Shown piece by piece: positions 7,877 through 16,463 of a stretch of DNA of 64,000 nt. Below the pieces are notes generated by a model. That model did not search any database. It was not told the origin of the DNA and was given only the letters and a program-made list of their open reading frames with translations. The translations under genes were made by a program, and so were the position numbers. Origin of the DNA: Arthrobacter sp. ov118 (GTDB lineage: Bacteria > Actinomycetota > Actinomycetes > Actinomycetales > Micrococcaceae); NCBI RefSeq assembly GCF_900116495.1, contig NZ_FPAY01000001.1:1054001-1118000 (forward strand), read 5' to 3'. Within the stretch, counting starts at the first letter, position 1. Every line of letters begins with the position of its first letter.

Positions 7877-8182
7877 CTAGCCCGAGAGGCTGGGGGCCTG
7901 AAACAGCGGCATGTGTGGCGACTGGGACGGCGTGCGGGCGGGCGCGCGGGTCGCCGCCCGGGGCGTGCCCGGCTCCGCTGCCCGCAGGATGACGAGCGCC
8001 TCGGCGTCGATCAGGCGCCGCGTTCCGGTCCTGGAATCCAGGATCCAGAACAGATCCATGGCCGCAACCGTCTGGGTTACCGTGCCCCGGTGAAAGAGCT
8101 TGCCGTTGTGCCAGGCCTCGACCTGGTCCCCCACGTTCAGTTCACTTGAGCTGCGGATGTGCCGTGTCTCTTCAACGTCCAT
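7877..8182 (-). CDS. Small hypothetical protein (101 aa)
   Basis: The product begins MDVEETRHIRSSSELNVGDQVEAWHNGKLFHRGTV and continues with a stretch (TQTVAAMDLFWILDSRTGTRRLIDAEAL) that reads like a small SH3-like or Tudor-like beta barrel. After that the tail is Pro/Ala/Thr-rich and probably disordered. GGGGAAGG lies eight bases before the ATG at 8182; another in-frame ATG at 8188 is too close to it. It may bind nucleic acid or a partner protein, but this is a guess from the fold-like pattern. Codon use resembles its neighbours. Confidence 0.65.
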   Translation of the reverse strand: MDVEETRHIRSSSELNVGDQVEAWHNGKLFHRGTVTQTVAAMDLFWILDSRTGTRRLIDAEALVILRAAEPGTPRAATRAPARTPSQSPHMPLFQAPSLSG

Positions 8183-8393
8183 GATCATTGCCTTCCCCCG
8201 TGGTTCAACGCCTTGTGCCTAGCATTCACGGCGCAGGTTTCGGAATGGTTTCCAGAGCGTGATTTCCATGTATCTATGCGCTGGCGCGGTCCGCTTGAGC
8301 AACCGGGTCAATGCAGTGCATTTCCTTCGTTGACCGCCGTTGGGTCCCGGGGGACCATGGTGGCGGGGTCAACGAGAGGAGACGGGGGGCACG

Positions 8394-9416
8394 ATGTCGA
8401 GAACAGCCGCCGCTGGCTTATTTCGGCTCATCCAGCTGGCGTTGCTGCCCCTGGGGGTGGCCGGATATGTCGCGGCTGTCCCGCGGCTGCTCACCTACAG
8501 CCGGCGTACGGGCGCCTCGGCCACGGCCCTTGCCTCCCTCTACACGCGCTACATGCAGCACCGGCTGGAGACCAGGCCTGATGAGCCTGCGGCCCGGCTC
8601 ATGGCGGTCATGCCGAACGTGTCCATGGCAGCGTTCCGACTGGAAACCGCACCCACACTCGTGGGCAACCTGCTCACCGGCTACGTTCCCAGGGTCTACC
8701 GCTATCCGTACCAGGGACCGGCGCCAATGGTCCATCAGTCGACGGCCCGGACCAGCTTCTACGATGCCGCCGTCCGGCGGTACCTCCCCGGCGCCGACCA
8801 GTTCGTGGTGCTCGGGGCCGGATTCGACACCCGCGCGTTCAGGTTGCCGCCGGAGTGCAGGGTGCGCTGCTTCGAAGTCGACATGCCCCGGACCCAGGCC
8901 TACAAGCTCAGGATGCTTGGGAAAGCAGGCTTGTCGACCGGACTGGCCACCTACGTGCCCGCCGACTTCGAAATCGAGGACTGGATGGCGAAGCTCGTGG
9001 CGTCCGGCTTCGACCCCACCCGGCCCGCACTCTTTATCTGGGAAGCTGTGACCATGTATCTGGACCGCGGCTCGGTGGAGGCGACGTTGCGCAGGATCGC
9101 CGCAGCCGCCCCCGGCAGCGCCGTGGCCTTTGACTATTTCTCCAAGGAAATCCTCACTTCCCGATCGCCCTACATGCGCTACGCCCGGGCCGCGACCCGG
9201 TTTGTCCGCGAACCGCTGACCTTTGGCATCGACAACGCGCCGCCGGCCAGGAAAAGCGCGGCCGACTTTGTAGGGTCCTTCGGGCTGGTCCTCGAGGAGC
9301 ACAGGAACTTCGGCCGCGAGACCCGACGGCGGACCGCGCCGGCCGGATTCGTCACCGCCGTCGTGACCGCCGCGGTCACGAACCCGGCGGAGCAACGCAA
9401 CGAGGGGAAACCATGA
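8394..9416 (+). CDS. SAM-dependent methyltransferase, LCMT/TIGR00027 type
   Basis: The 340-aa protein has the class I motif GAGFDTRAF at 141-149, followed by CFEVDMP at about 161-167, the pattern of the leucine carboxyl methyltransferase-like family found in many actinobacteria. A hydrophobic stretch near residues 12-30 suggests membrane association. The start at 8394 is preferred to upstream in-frame starts because a purine-rich GGAGACGGGGGG precedes it. The stop overlaps the next methyltransferase ATG as ATGA, so the two are coupled. The substrate is unknown; the family includes enzymes modifying small molecules and polyketides. Confidence 0.85.
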   Translation: MSRTAAAGLFRLIQLALLPLGVAGYVAAVPRLLTYSRRTGASATALASLYTRYMQHRLETRPDEPAARLMAVMPNVSMAAFRLETAPTLVGNLLTGYVPRVYRYPYQGPAPMVHQSTARTSFYDAAVRRYLPGADQFVVLGAGFDTRAFRLPPECRVRCFEVDMPRTQAYKLRMLGKAGLSTGLATYVPADFEIEDWMAKLVASGFDPTRPALFIWEAVTMYLDRGSVEATLRRIAAAAPGSAVAFDYFSKEILTSRSPYMRYARAATRFVREPLTFGIDNAPPARKSAADFVGSFGLVLEEHRNFGRETRRRTAPAGFVTAVVTAAVTNPAEQRNEGKP

Positions 9417-10111
9417 CACAACACAGCCACGACCACGACCATGACCACGCGGCCAGCGATCATGACGCCGGTGAGACCGCGAAGCCCGGCAGCGCAGCCC
9501 AAATGTGGGATGAAAAGTACAGCAGCCGCACCAAAATGTGGAGCGGGCAGCCAAACCCGCAGCTCGTCGCGGAGGCGGCGCAGCTGCCTCCCGGCGAGGC
9601 TTTGGACCTCGGCTGCGGCGAAGGCGCGGACGCCATATGGCTTGCCGCCCGCGGCTGGGCCGTGACAGCCCTGGACGTCTCCGCCGTCGCGCTTGAACGC
9701 GCGGCCGCCCACGCCGCGGAACAGGGCCAGGCCGCCACTATCGAGTGGGTGCAGCAGGACCTTGCCACGTGGGTCCCGGACCGTCAGTTCGACCTGGTCA
9801 CGGCCCAGTTTCTGCATTCCACCCTGATGCCGTGGCAGCAGGCGCTGCAGCTCGCCGCCGCCGCGGTGCGCACCGGCGGCACCCTGCTGATCGTCGGCCA
9901 CCACCCTGACGGCCTGCCGCCGTGGGGGGCGCACCATAACCATGAGAAGTTCTTCACGGCCGAGGACCTGGCCGGTGAACTGCGGATCGAAGAGCCCGTC
10001 TGGCGCCTTGAGGTGCTCGACAGCCGGCATCGCAGCGTCATCGGCCCCGACGGCGAGGCGGCATCCATCACCGACGCGGTGCTGCGGGCCACACGCCTGT
10101 CCGCCGGGTAG
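9413..10111 (+). CDS. SAM-dependent methyltransferase with His/Asp-rich N-terminus
   Basis: The 232-aa protein has motif I DLGCGEG at 64-70 and the following ALDVS, as in TehB-like and thiopurine-type class I methyltransferases. The first 20 residues carry alternating His and Asp (HDHDHDH), which could bind a metal ion such as zinc, nickel or an oxyanion-associated metal. It overlaps the preceding methyltransferase gene by four bases, so both are made together. A detoxification role, for example methylation of tellurite or similar oxyanions, is possible but inferred only from family resemblance. Confidence 0.85.
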   Translation: MTQHSHDHDHDHAASDHDAGETAKPGSAAQMWDEKYSSRTKMWSGQPNPQLVAEAAQLPPGEALDLGCGEGADAIWLAARGWAVTALDVSAVALERAAAHAAEQGQAATIEWVQQDLATWVPDRQFDLVTAQFLHSTLMPWQQALQLAAAAVRTGGTLLIVGHHPDGLPPWGAHHNHEKFFTAEDLAGELRIEEPVWRLEVLDSRHRSVIGPDGEAASITDAVLRATRLSAG

Positions 10112-10641
10112 CCGGCAGTGAACCACCATTGCGGGCCATCTCCTCCCGGCTCCACTCCAAATCGCCAGTGGCACCAGTGCCAAGTGTGGCTGGACTCTGC
10201 CCATACGCCCGGCGAAACCACAGCCGACACCCGCGACACCATCAGGGAAAATATGTGACAAAAGACAGCGGACGACAACTGCGGCTAAGATGTTCGACAG
10301 TTGTCGAACATCCCCTCGATCGGGAGGTTCGCGGAAGCGCGGCGTCGGCGGGCCAACCGGACGGCCCGGCCGGCGTCGCTTTTCCTTAGGGCCCGCGCTG
10401 GACGCGGGTCCCGAACCCGTTCCCGCCCCGTGCGGGAGCGCCCTGACTGACGGGAGCACGACGGCACCTTGCCGACCGGCAGGCCGAGTTCGTGGCTTGC
10501 CCCGGCATCAGCGGCCGTGAAATACCGGCCCTAATCTGGATCTGCCCGCAAAACTGTTATCTCCGTCACACCCTGACGGTTACGCGGACGGCATCGCGGT
10601 ACCCCCGACCGTTGCGCCCGCCTGTGACAAGGAAGAAGCTC
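10112..10641 (+). other. Gene-free 530-bp region with palindromes before cycA
   Basis: No convincing coding sequence or tRNA is present. It holds a 24-bp near-perfect palindrome at 10289-10312 overlapping a -10-like TAAGAT (10286-10291), and a second short inverted repeat, CCGTCA-CACCC-TGACGG, at 10563-10579, 63 bases before the permease start. The middle is GC-rich and featureless. It probably holds the control region of the downstream permease. Confidence 0.5.
10289..10312. promoter_or_regulatory. Palindromic operator-like site
   Basis: Arms GATGTTCGACA (10289-10299) and TGTCGAACATC (10302-10312) are perfectly complementary around a 2-base centre. It overlaps a -10-like TAAGAT, so a dimeric repressor could block a promoter here. 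It does not fit the actinobacterial LexA box. Confidence 0.55.
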
Positions 10642-12135
10642 ATGCCTGAACGCACCACCGCGGCCACTCCGGCCATTTCAGAAGTCTCCGCCGGCACTGA
10701 CCCCGGCGCCGGGAACCGCGAACCCCATCTGGCCCGCGCCCTCGGCAACCGTCACATCCAGTTGCTCGCCATCGGCGGGGCCATTGGCACCGGCCTGTTC
10801 ATGGGCTCCGGCAAGACCATCTCCCTCGCCGGCCCCTCCGTCATCTTCGTCTACATGATCATCGGCTTCATGCTGTTCTTCGTCATGCGGGCCATGGGCG
10901 AGATCCTGCTCTCGAACTTGTCCTACAAGTCCTTCAGCGACTTCGCCGGCGACCTGCTGGGCCCCTGGGCCGGATTCTTCACCGGCTGGTCCTACTGGTT
11001 CTTCTGGGTCGTCACCGGAGTCGCGGACATCGTCGCCATCGCCGGGTACGTGGACAAGCTCGCTCCCGGAACCCCGCTGTGGATCCCTGCGCTGATTACG
11101 CCCGTGGTCCTGGTGCTGCTGAACCTGCCCACCGTGAAGGCCTTCGGTGAAGCGGAGTTCTGGTTCGCCATCATCAAGGTGGTAGCCATCGTTGCCCTGA
11201 TCATCACGGGCGCGGTAATGATCGCCACACACTTCACGTCGCCTTCCGGCGCGGAAGCAAACCTCGCCAACATGTGGAACGACGGCGGCATGTTCCCGCA
11301 CGGCATGTTCGGCTTCATCCTCGGCTTCCAGATCGCCATCTTCGCCTTCGCCGGCATCGAACTGGTCGGCACCGCCGCCGCCGAGACCAAGGATCCGGAA
11401 AAGAACCTCCCGCGTGCCATCAACTCCATCCCGGTCCGCGTCCTGCTCTTCTACGTCGGCGCCCTGGTGGTCATCATGGCCGTCAACCCGTGGCGCACCA
11501 TCGATCCGGCCAGCAGCCCGTTCATCGGCATGTTTACCCTTGCCGGGTTGGGGATCGCCGCAGTAGTCATCAACCTCGTGGTGCTGACTTCGGCCGCCTC
11601 CAGCGCCAACTCCGGGATCTACTCCACCTCCCGCATGGTGTACGGCCTCGCCCAGGACGGGAACGCACCGAAGGCGTTCGCCAAGCTGAGCGTCCGCAAG
11701 GTCCCGCAGAACGCACTGCTGTTCTCCTGCATCTTCCTGCTGGCCGGGCTTGTCCTGCTGTACGCCGGCGACTCCGTGATCGGCGCCTTCACGATCGTCA
11801 CCTCCGTGGCCTCCGTGCTGACGATGTTTGTGTGGTCCATGATCCTGATCAGCTACATCGCGTTCCGCCGCCGGCGGCCGGCCCTGCACGCGGCCTCGGC
11901 CTTCAAGATGCCCGGCTCCGCCTTCATGCCGTACGTGGTGCTCGCGTTCTTCGTCTTCATGCTCGTGGCGCTGGCCCAGGCCGATGACACCCGCCTGGCA
12001 CTCGTTGTGGCCCCGGTGTGGTTCCTGCTGCTGGGCGCAGCCTGGCACTTCAACCGGCAGACACCGTTGCAGCAGGCGCGGATTGTCGAGTGGAAGGCCA
12101 TCCGCTCGCAGGAGGAAGTCCGCGCGGGCGTCTGA
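10642..12135 (+). CDS. cycA: D-serine/D-alanine/glycine-type amino acid permease (CycA-like)
   Basis: The 497-aa APC-superfamily symporter imports small amino acids across the membrane. It has about 12 transmembrane helices and the AAT-family GGAIGTGLFMGSG motif in helix 1. Long stretches closely match remembered Escherichia coli CycA: WNDGGMFPHG, the segment from IELVGTAAAETKDPEK on, AINSIPVR and VVLTSAASSANSGIYSTSR. AAGGAAG precedes the ATG at 10642. It stands alone, followed by a strong terminator. The palindromes in its long upstream region suggest specific repression. Assignment to D-Ala/Gly/D-Ser rather than another small amino acid is by similarity only. Confidence 0.85.
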   Translation: MPERTTAATPAISEVSAGTDPGAGNREPHLARALGNRHIQLLAIGGAIGTGLFMGSGKTISLAGPSVIFVYMIIGFMLFFVMRAMGEILLSNLSYKSFSDFAGDLLGPWAGFFTGWSYWFFWVVTGVADIVAIAGYVDKLAPGTPLWIPALITPVVLVLLNLPTVKAFGEAEFWFAIIKVVAIVALIITGAVMIATHFTSPSGAEANLANMWNDGGMFPHGMFGFILGFQIAIFAFAGIELVGTAAAETKDPEKNLPRAINSIPVRVLLFYVGALVVIMAVNPWRTIDPASSPFIGMFTLAGLGIAAVVINLVVLTSAASSANSGIYSTSRMVYGLAQDGNAPKAFAKLSVRKVPQNALLFSCIFLLAGLVLLYAGDSVIGAFTIVTSVASVLTMFVWSMILISYIAFRRRRPALHAASAFKMPGSAFMPYVVLAFFVFMLVALAQADDTRLALVVAPVWFLLLGAAWHFNRQTPLQQARIVEWKAIRSQEEVRAGV

Positions 12136-12167
12136 CGCCCTCCCTTCCTGCGACGTTTGCCTGAGGA

Positions 12168-12193
12168 GCCCCGGCCGGTTTTCCGGCCGGGGC
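12168..12193 (+). terminator. Intrinsic terminator after cycA
   Basis: GCCCCGGCCGG and CCGGCCGGGGC form a perfect 11-bp stem with a TTTT loop, followed by TTCT. Confidence 0.85.
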
Positions 12194-12221
12194 TTCTGCG
12201 CGCCAGCGGACTGTCGCCTAC

Positions 12222-12295
12222 CTCCTGCGCGCCTACCCTCCTGCGCGCCTACCCTCCTGCGCGCCTTCGGCCGGTCGCCTACGGCCGGTCGCTTA
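12222..12295. repeat. Two adjoining tandem repeats
   Basis: A 16-bp unit CTCCTGCGCGCCTACC occurs at 12222-12237 and 12238-12253, then imperfectly at 12254-12267. It is followed by a 14-bp unit CGGCCGGTCGCCTA at 12268-12281 and 12282-12295 (one change). They lie between the cycA terminator and the convergent MFS gene, with no coding role seen. Confidence 0.8.
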
Positions 12296-12322
12296 CGTTC
12301 GCGCCCGGTGCCGCGGCCGTTC

Positions 12323-13855
12323 CTAGGGCTGTGTCCGGTCCGCGGCCTGCGGGGCAGCAGCGCCGCGCGGCGCAGAGCCGACGCGCGGTGCCACGGCGAC
12401 GGCGGCGACGCCGATTGCCGCCGTCAGCGCGAACACCCCCGCAAACGAGGCCGCCGTCGTCGTTGCAGCGGCGAAGACGATCGCCGTGGCTGCAAGGGCC
12501 AGCGCGCCGCCCAGGGAGTCGGAGATCGACATGGCCGAACTGTTGAAGCCCTCGGTGTCCTTGGTGGACAGGGCCAGGGTCATGACGCTCAGCCGCGGAT
12601 ACATCAGCCCCATGCCGCCCCCGGCGAAAATCCAGCCCATGATCGCCACCCCCGCCGGCCAGGCCAAGATGGTTGTCGCGAGGACCAAGACGATGGCGCC
12701 GAGCACCAGCGCCGAGCCGATCCGCACCGCCCTTGGGTGCTCCAGCCGCGGCCCGAGCCGGCCTTGGATGCCCGATGCCGCAGCCCAGGCGAGGGCGCCG
12801 CCGGTCAGCGTCAGGCCGGCGAGCGTCGGGGCGAAGGCGTAGCGTTCCACGAGCAGGTAGGGCAGATAGACCTCGGCGCCGAAAAAGGCGGCGGCCACGA
12901 GCCCACGGGTGAGGATGACGCTCGGCAGGCCGCGCCGGGCGGTCAAGGTTCCGCGCGGCGTGAGGGGACGTACGGCCAGGAGCGCGAGACCGACCGCCGC
13001 CGCGGCGAACGCGCCGCTGGCCCACGGGACTTCGGCGGCCGGGACCTGGGCGGAGAGATTCAGCCCCAGCACCGCGACGGCGGCCAGCGCGGCCCACGCC
13101 AGCCGGGCCGCACCGCCCGCCGACCAGGCGGGGCCGGCGGTTTCTGGTGCCGCGCCTCCCGCGGTCCCACGCGCACGGGGAGCCGGGTCCGCGGCCCCCT
13201 CTGGGGAGGTCCCGGGGAATGCGGCGGCTGGTTTGGGCGTTGCGCGCAGTCCGCGAAGCGCCGGGACGGTCATGAGCAGGGCAGGAACCACGAGGCCTAC
13301 GACGCCGAGGAAGACCCAGTGCCAGCTGGCCAATTGCGCCACCATGCCGGCAGCGAATGGGCCCACGAGCGAGGGAATGACCCACGCGGCGGAAAAAGCG
13401 GCGAAGATCTTCGCATGCAGGACCGGCGGGTAGACCCTGGCGATCACGACATACAGGGCCACTGTCAGCGCGCCCCCGCCGAGTCCCTGCACGAGCCGTC
13501 CGGACACCAGGACCGGCATGGTCGCGGCAGTTCCGGCGATGAGCAGGCCCAGGACGAACATGGCCACGGCGGCGAGGAGCGGGCCCACGGGACCCCGCCG
13601 GTCGGACCAGTTCCCCGCGGCCACCATGCCGATCACCCCGGTGGCGAGCGGCCCGGCAAAGGCGAGCGCGTAGAGGCTTGCGCCGTCCAGCTCCCGGCTG
13701 ACCAGCGGCATGATGGTGGTCACGGCCAGGGACTCGAAGGCCGCCAGGAACACCAGGGCGCAGGCACCGAGCGTCACCAGCAGGTAGCTGCGGTGAAAGA
13801 TGCCGGCCGGTTCCGGGACGGATTCCGGGCGGGCAGGCGGGTCGGTCTGGGGCAC
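12323..13855 (-). CDS. MFS efflux transporter
   Basis: The 510-aa membrane protein belongs to the major facilitator superfamily, drug:proton antiporter type. It shows the loop 2-3 motif GNWSDRRGPVGP, a GRLVQGLGGG motif in helix 4-5, and GPFAAGMVAQLASWHWVFLG, the helix-5 signature of drug exporters. About 12 to 14 hydrophobic segments are visible. A long Pro/Ala/Arg-rich insertion sits in the central loop (about residues 205-255). It starts with GTG at 13855, with no strong ribosome-binding site. The Lrp-type regulator gene lies 91 bases upstream in the same direction. Substrate unknown. Confidence 0.85.
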   Translation of the reverse strand: MPQTDPPARPESVPEPAGIFHRSYLLVTLGACALVFLAAFESLAVTTIMPLVSRELDGASLYALAFAGPLATGVIGMVAAGNWSDRRGPVGPLLAAVAMFVLGLLIAGTAATMPVLVSGRLVQGLGGGALTVALYVVIARVYPPVLHAKIFAAFSAAWVIPSLVGPFAAGMVAQLASWHWVFLGVVGLVVPALLMTVPALRGLRATPKPAAAFPGTSPEGAADPAPRARGTAGGAAPETAGPAWSAGGAARLAWAALAAVAVLGLNLSAQVPAAEVPWASGAFAAAAVGLALLAVRPLTPRGTLTARRGLPSVILTRGLVAAAFFGAEVYLPYLLVERYAFAPTLAGLTLTGGALAWAAASGIQGRLGPRLEHPRAVRIGSALVLGAIVLVLATTILAWPAGVAIMGWIFAGGGMGLMYPRLSVMTLALSTKDTEGFNSSAMSISDSLGGALALAATAIVFAAATTTAASFAGVFALTAAIGVAAVAVAPRVGSAPRGAAAPQAADRTQP

Positions 13856-13946
13856 GGGCGGAGCCTGATCAGTCGTCGTGGTTGAAGCCTAGGGGGAAGC
13901 ATCCCACAGCAGGCGGCCACTGCGCACCATGGCCAGCCCGGGCTGT

Positions 13947-14978
13947 TCAGCCGTCCGCCTCGAGCCCCTGGGCCGGAACCACGACGGCGCCACTGGCGCG
14001 CGAGTCTGGGTTCAGCATCCAGCCCACGCGCTTCACCGTGCTCAGCATGACGACGCTCTCCACCAGGACTATTCCGGGCACCTTCTGCTGCAGTGCCACT
14101 TCGATGCTCATGACGTCCGCGAGGGACTGCAGCCACATGATGATCACGAAGTTGGTGGGCCCCGTGGTGGAGGCGCTGAGCCGGACATTCCGCATGGTTT
14201 TCAACTCGGCCGCCGCGGCCTCGTGCTGGCCGGCGGGGACGTTGACGAACCATTGGCAGGTCACCGGAAAGGCCGAAAACTTCTGGGCAACCTCGCACCG
14301 GAAGGACAGGATCCCGCTGGCGAGCACCCGGTTGAGCTGCCGCTGGACGGTGGCGGGGTGCCTGCCGAGCCCGCGGGCGATGTCCGCCGCCGTGGCCCGT
14401 CCGTCCTTGGCCAGGAATGGCAGCAGCGCCAGATGGCTCTCCGGTAACGCTTCCCGGGCGGCTGCGTGAGCGACCCCCGTGGCCTCCGGCCGGGCCAATG
14501 CCTCGACGGCGGCCCGCTGTGCGCGGCTCAGCACGTTCAGCCGCCAGGCACCGCCGCTTGCATGCAGCCTGGTGCACAAAGCGGTCTGATACTTGAGGAG
14601 GCCCTCGATTTCCTTCAGCCGCGAAATGACCTTCGTGCTGAAATCGTCCAGGGAGGGCGTGATGACGGTCAGCATGAGGTCCCGGTTGCTGGCCGCCTCC
14701 TCCACCGTGACGATCTCCGGCATCTCGGCGAGCCTGGCGGTGACTTCCTCGCGCCGGTTCATTTCACAATCCACGGCGACGAACGCCAGGCACATCTGGT
14801 GCGGGTCGCCGATCAGGTGGGCCGTGATCCAGGAAACGCCCGAAGCTTGCAGCCGTTCCCAGCGGGCCGCGAGCGTGGTGGCGTGAACGCCCAGCACCTG
14901 GGCCGCATCCGCCCAGCTCAAGCGCGGGGCAACCTGCAGGACGTTGATCAGGGCGAGATCGTCCTCACTGAGTTCCAT
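13947..14978 (-). CDS. Lrp/AsnC family regulator with two tandem modules
   Basis: The 343-aa protein contains two Lrp-like modules: a first winged helix-turn-helix at about 5-45 (DDLALINVLQVAPRLSWADAAQVLGVH) with a ligand domain, and a second at about 185-230 (LLPFLAKDGRATAADIARGLGRHPATVQ) with another. GGAGAAGTG precedes the ATG at 14978, so the frame extending further upstream is spurious. It diverges from the M20 amidohydrolase/MHS transporter operon across 165 bp and probably controls it in response to an amino acid or amide-linked substrate. Double-length Lrp proteins are common in actinobacteria. Confidence 0.85.
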   Translation of the reverse strand: MELSEDDLALINVLQVAPRLSWADAAQVLGVHATTLAARWERLQASGVSWITAHLIGDPHQMCLAFVAVDCEMNRREEVTARLAEMPEIVTVEEAASNRDLMLTVITPSLDDFSTKVISRLKEIEGLLKYQTALCTRLHASGGAWRLNVLSRAQRAAVEALARPEATGVAHAAAREALPESHLALLPFLAKDGRATAADIARGLGRHPATVQRQLNRVLASGILSFRCEVAQKFSAFPVTCQWFVNVPAGQHEAAAAELKTMRNVRLSASTTGPTNFVIIMWLQSLADVMSIEVALQQKVPGIVLVESVVMLSTVKRVGWMLNPDSRASGAVVVPAQGLEADG

Positions 14979-15143
14979 CACTTCTCCTTCACCGTGCATG
15001 AAACCAGCGTCTTGACGGGATAGGTGCATTTTTCCAGACGTTTGCGCGCATGTGAACCATGTCACTTCAGAATAGACGCAGGTCCTTGCCGACCAAACCA
15101 GCCACATCGAGAACCCAGCAATTTCGACCAATGAGGAGATTAC

Positions 15144-16412
15144 GTGCCGATCACCGCAGATGCCCGGGAAATGCAGGCGGACCTTGCCCGGTTCCGCCAC
15201 GAGCTGCACCGCGAACCCGAGATCGGCCTCACGCTGCCCCGCACCCAGGAGAAGGTGCTGAAGGCCCTGGACGGGCTCCCCTACGAGATCACCCTGGGCC
15301 GGGACACGACGTCGGTTACGGCGGTTCTTCGGGGCCAGGCACCGGGGAACGGCGCGGACGGCCGTCCGGCCGTGCTCCTGCGCGCGGACATGGACGCCCT
15401 GCCGGTGCAGGAGAAGACAGGCGTGGACTACACGTCCAGGATCGACGGCACCATGCACGCCTGCGGCCACGACCTCCACACTTCCATGCTCGCCGGGGCC
15501 GCCACGCTCCTGGCCGAACGCCAGCACCGGCTGGCCGGCGACGTCGTCCTGATGTTCCAGCCCGGCGAGGAAGGTTTCGACGGTGCCAGCCACATGATCC
15601 GTGAAGGCGTGCTGGAGGCCGCCGGCCGGCGCGTGGACGCCGCCTACGGCATGCACGTGTTCTCCGCCCTCGAACCGCACGGCACGTTCTGCACCAAGCC
15701 CGGGGTCATGCTGAGCTCCTCCGACGGCCTGGTGGTCACCGTGCTCGGCGCCGGCGGGCACGGTTCGGCTCCGCATTCGGCCAAGGACCCCGTGACGGCG
15801 GCGGCGGAAATGGTCACGGCGCTGCAGGTCATGGTCACCCGCCAGTTCAACATGTTCGATCCCGTCGTCCTCTCCGTCGGTGTCCTCCAGGCCGGCACCA
15901 AGCGCAACATCATCCCGGAAACGGCACGCATCGAGGCCACCATCAGGACCTTCTCCGAGGCATCCCGGCAGAAAATGATGGACGCCGTCCCGCGGCTGCT
16001 GAAAGGCATCGCCGCGGCGCACGGCCTCGACGTCGACGTCGACTACCAGCAGGAGTATCCGCTCACCATCACGGACGAGGACGAGACGCACACCGCGGAG
16101 AATGTCATTGCGGGTCTGTTCGGCGATTCTCGGCTCTCCCGCTGGGCCACCCCCCTGAGCGGCTCGGAAGACTTCTCGAGGGTGCTCGCCGAGGTCCCCG
16201 GCACGTTCATCGGGCTCAGCGCTGTCCCCCGGGATGCCGACCACGCCGCCTCGCCGTTCAACCACTCCCCCTACGCCACGTTCGACGACGGCGTGCTGGC
16301 TGACGGCGCCGCGCTCTACGCGGAACTCGCCGTTTCAAGGCTCGCCGCGCTTGCGGCAGCGCCCGCTGCCGACGCGGCCACCGCTGTTGCCGCCGCCCCG
16401 GCCCTTTCCTAG
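15144..16412 (+). CDS. M20-family amidohydrolase (hippurate hydrolase-like)
   Basis: The 422-aa zinc peptidase/amidohydrolase cleaves N-acyl amino acids or similar amides. Visible M20 features: RADMDALPVQE (80-90), HACGHDLHTSML with Cys107, His109 and Asp110, and the catalytic/metal-ligand FQPGEEG (Glu142-Glu143), followed by the dimerisation domain. The Cys in HACGHD is typical of the hippurate/IAA-amino acid hydrolase branch. It starts with GTG at 15144 with GAGGAG upstream. An MHS transporter follows 51 bases downstream, and a divergent Lrp regulator precedes it: an import-and-cleave module for an acylated amino acid. Confidence 0.88.
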   Translation: MPITADAREMQADLARFRHELHREPEIGLTLPRTQEKVLKALDGLPYEITLGRDTTSVTAVLRGQAPGNGADGRPAVLLRADMDALPVQEKTGVDYTSRIDGTMHACGHDLHTSMLAGAATLLAERQHRLAGDVVLMFQPGEEGFDGASHMIREGVLEAAGRRVDAAYGMHVFSALEPHGTFCTKPGVMLSSSDGLVVTVLGAGGHGSAPHSAKDPVTAAAEMVTALQVMVTRQFNMFDPVVLSVGVLQAGTKRNIIPETARIEATIRTFSEASRQKMMDAVPRLLKGIAAAHGLDVDVDYQQEYPLTITDEDETHTAENVIAGLFGDSRLSRWATPLSGSEDFSRVLAEVPGTFIGLSAVPRDADHAASPFNHSPYATFDDGVLADGAALYAELAVSRLAALAAAPAADAATAVAAAPALS

Positions 16413-16463
16413 CCCTATCCTCCCGCCCTGTCCTTCCCGCCCTGCCCTCCCTTGGAGAAGACC

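Noticed and set aside
10289..10312. Palindrome as a LexA/SOS box
   Set aside because: Actinobacterial SOS boxes read TCGAAC-N4-GTTCGA; here the half-sites are in the opposite arrangement, and the neighbouring genes are not SOS genes.
13947..16265. A 772-codon open frame on the minus strand
   Set aside because: The upper part is antisense to the M20 amidohydrolase and has no protein-like features; the regulator starts at 14978 with a good ribosome-binding site.
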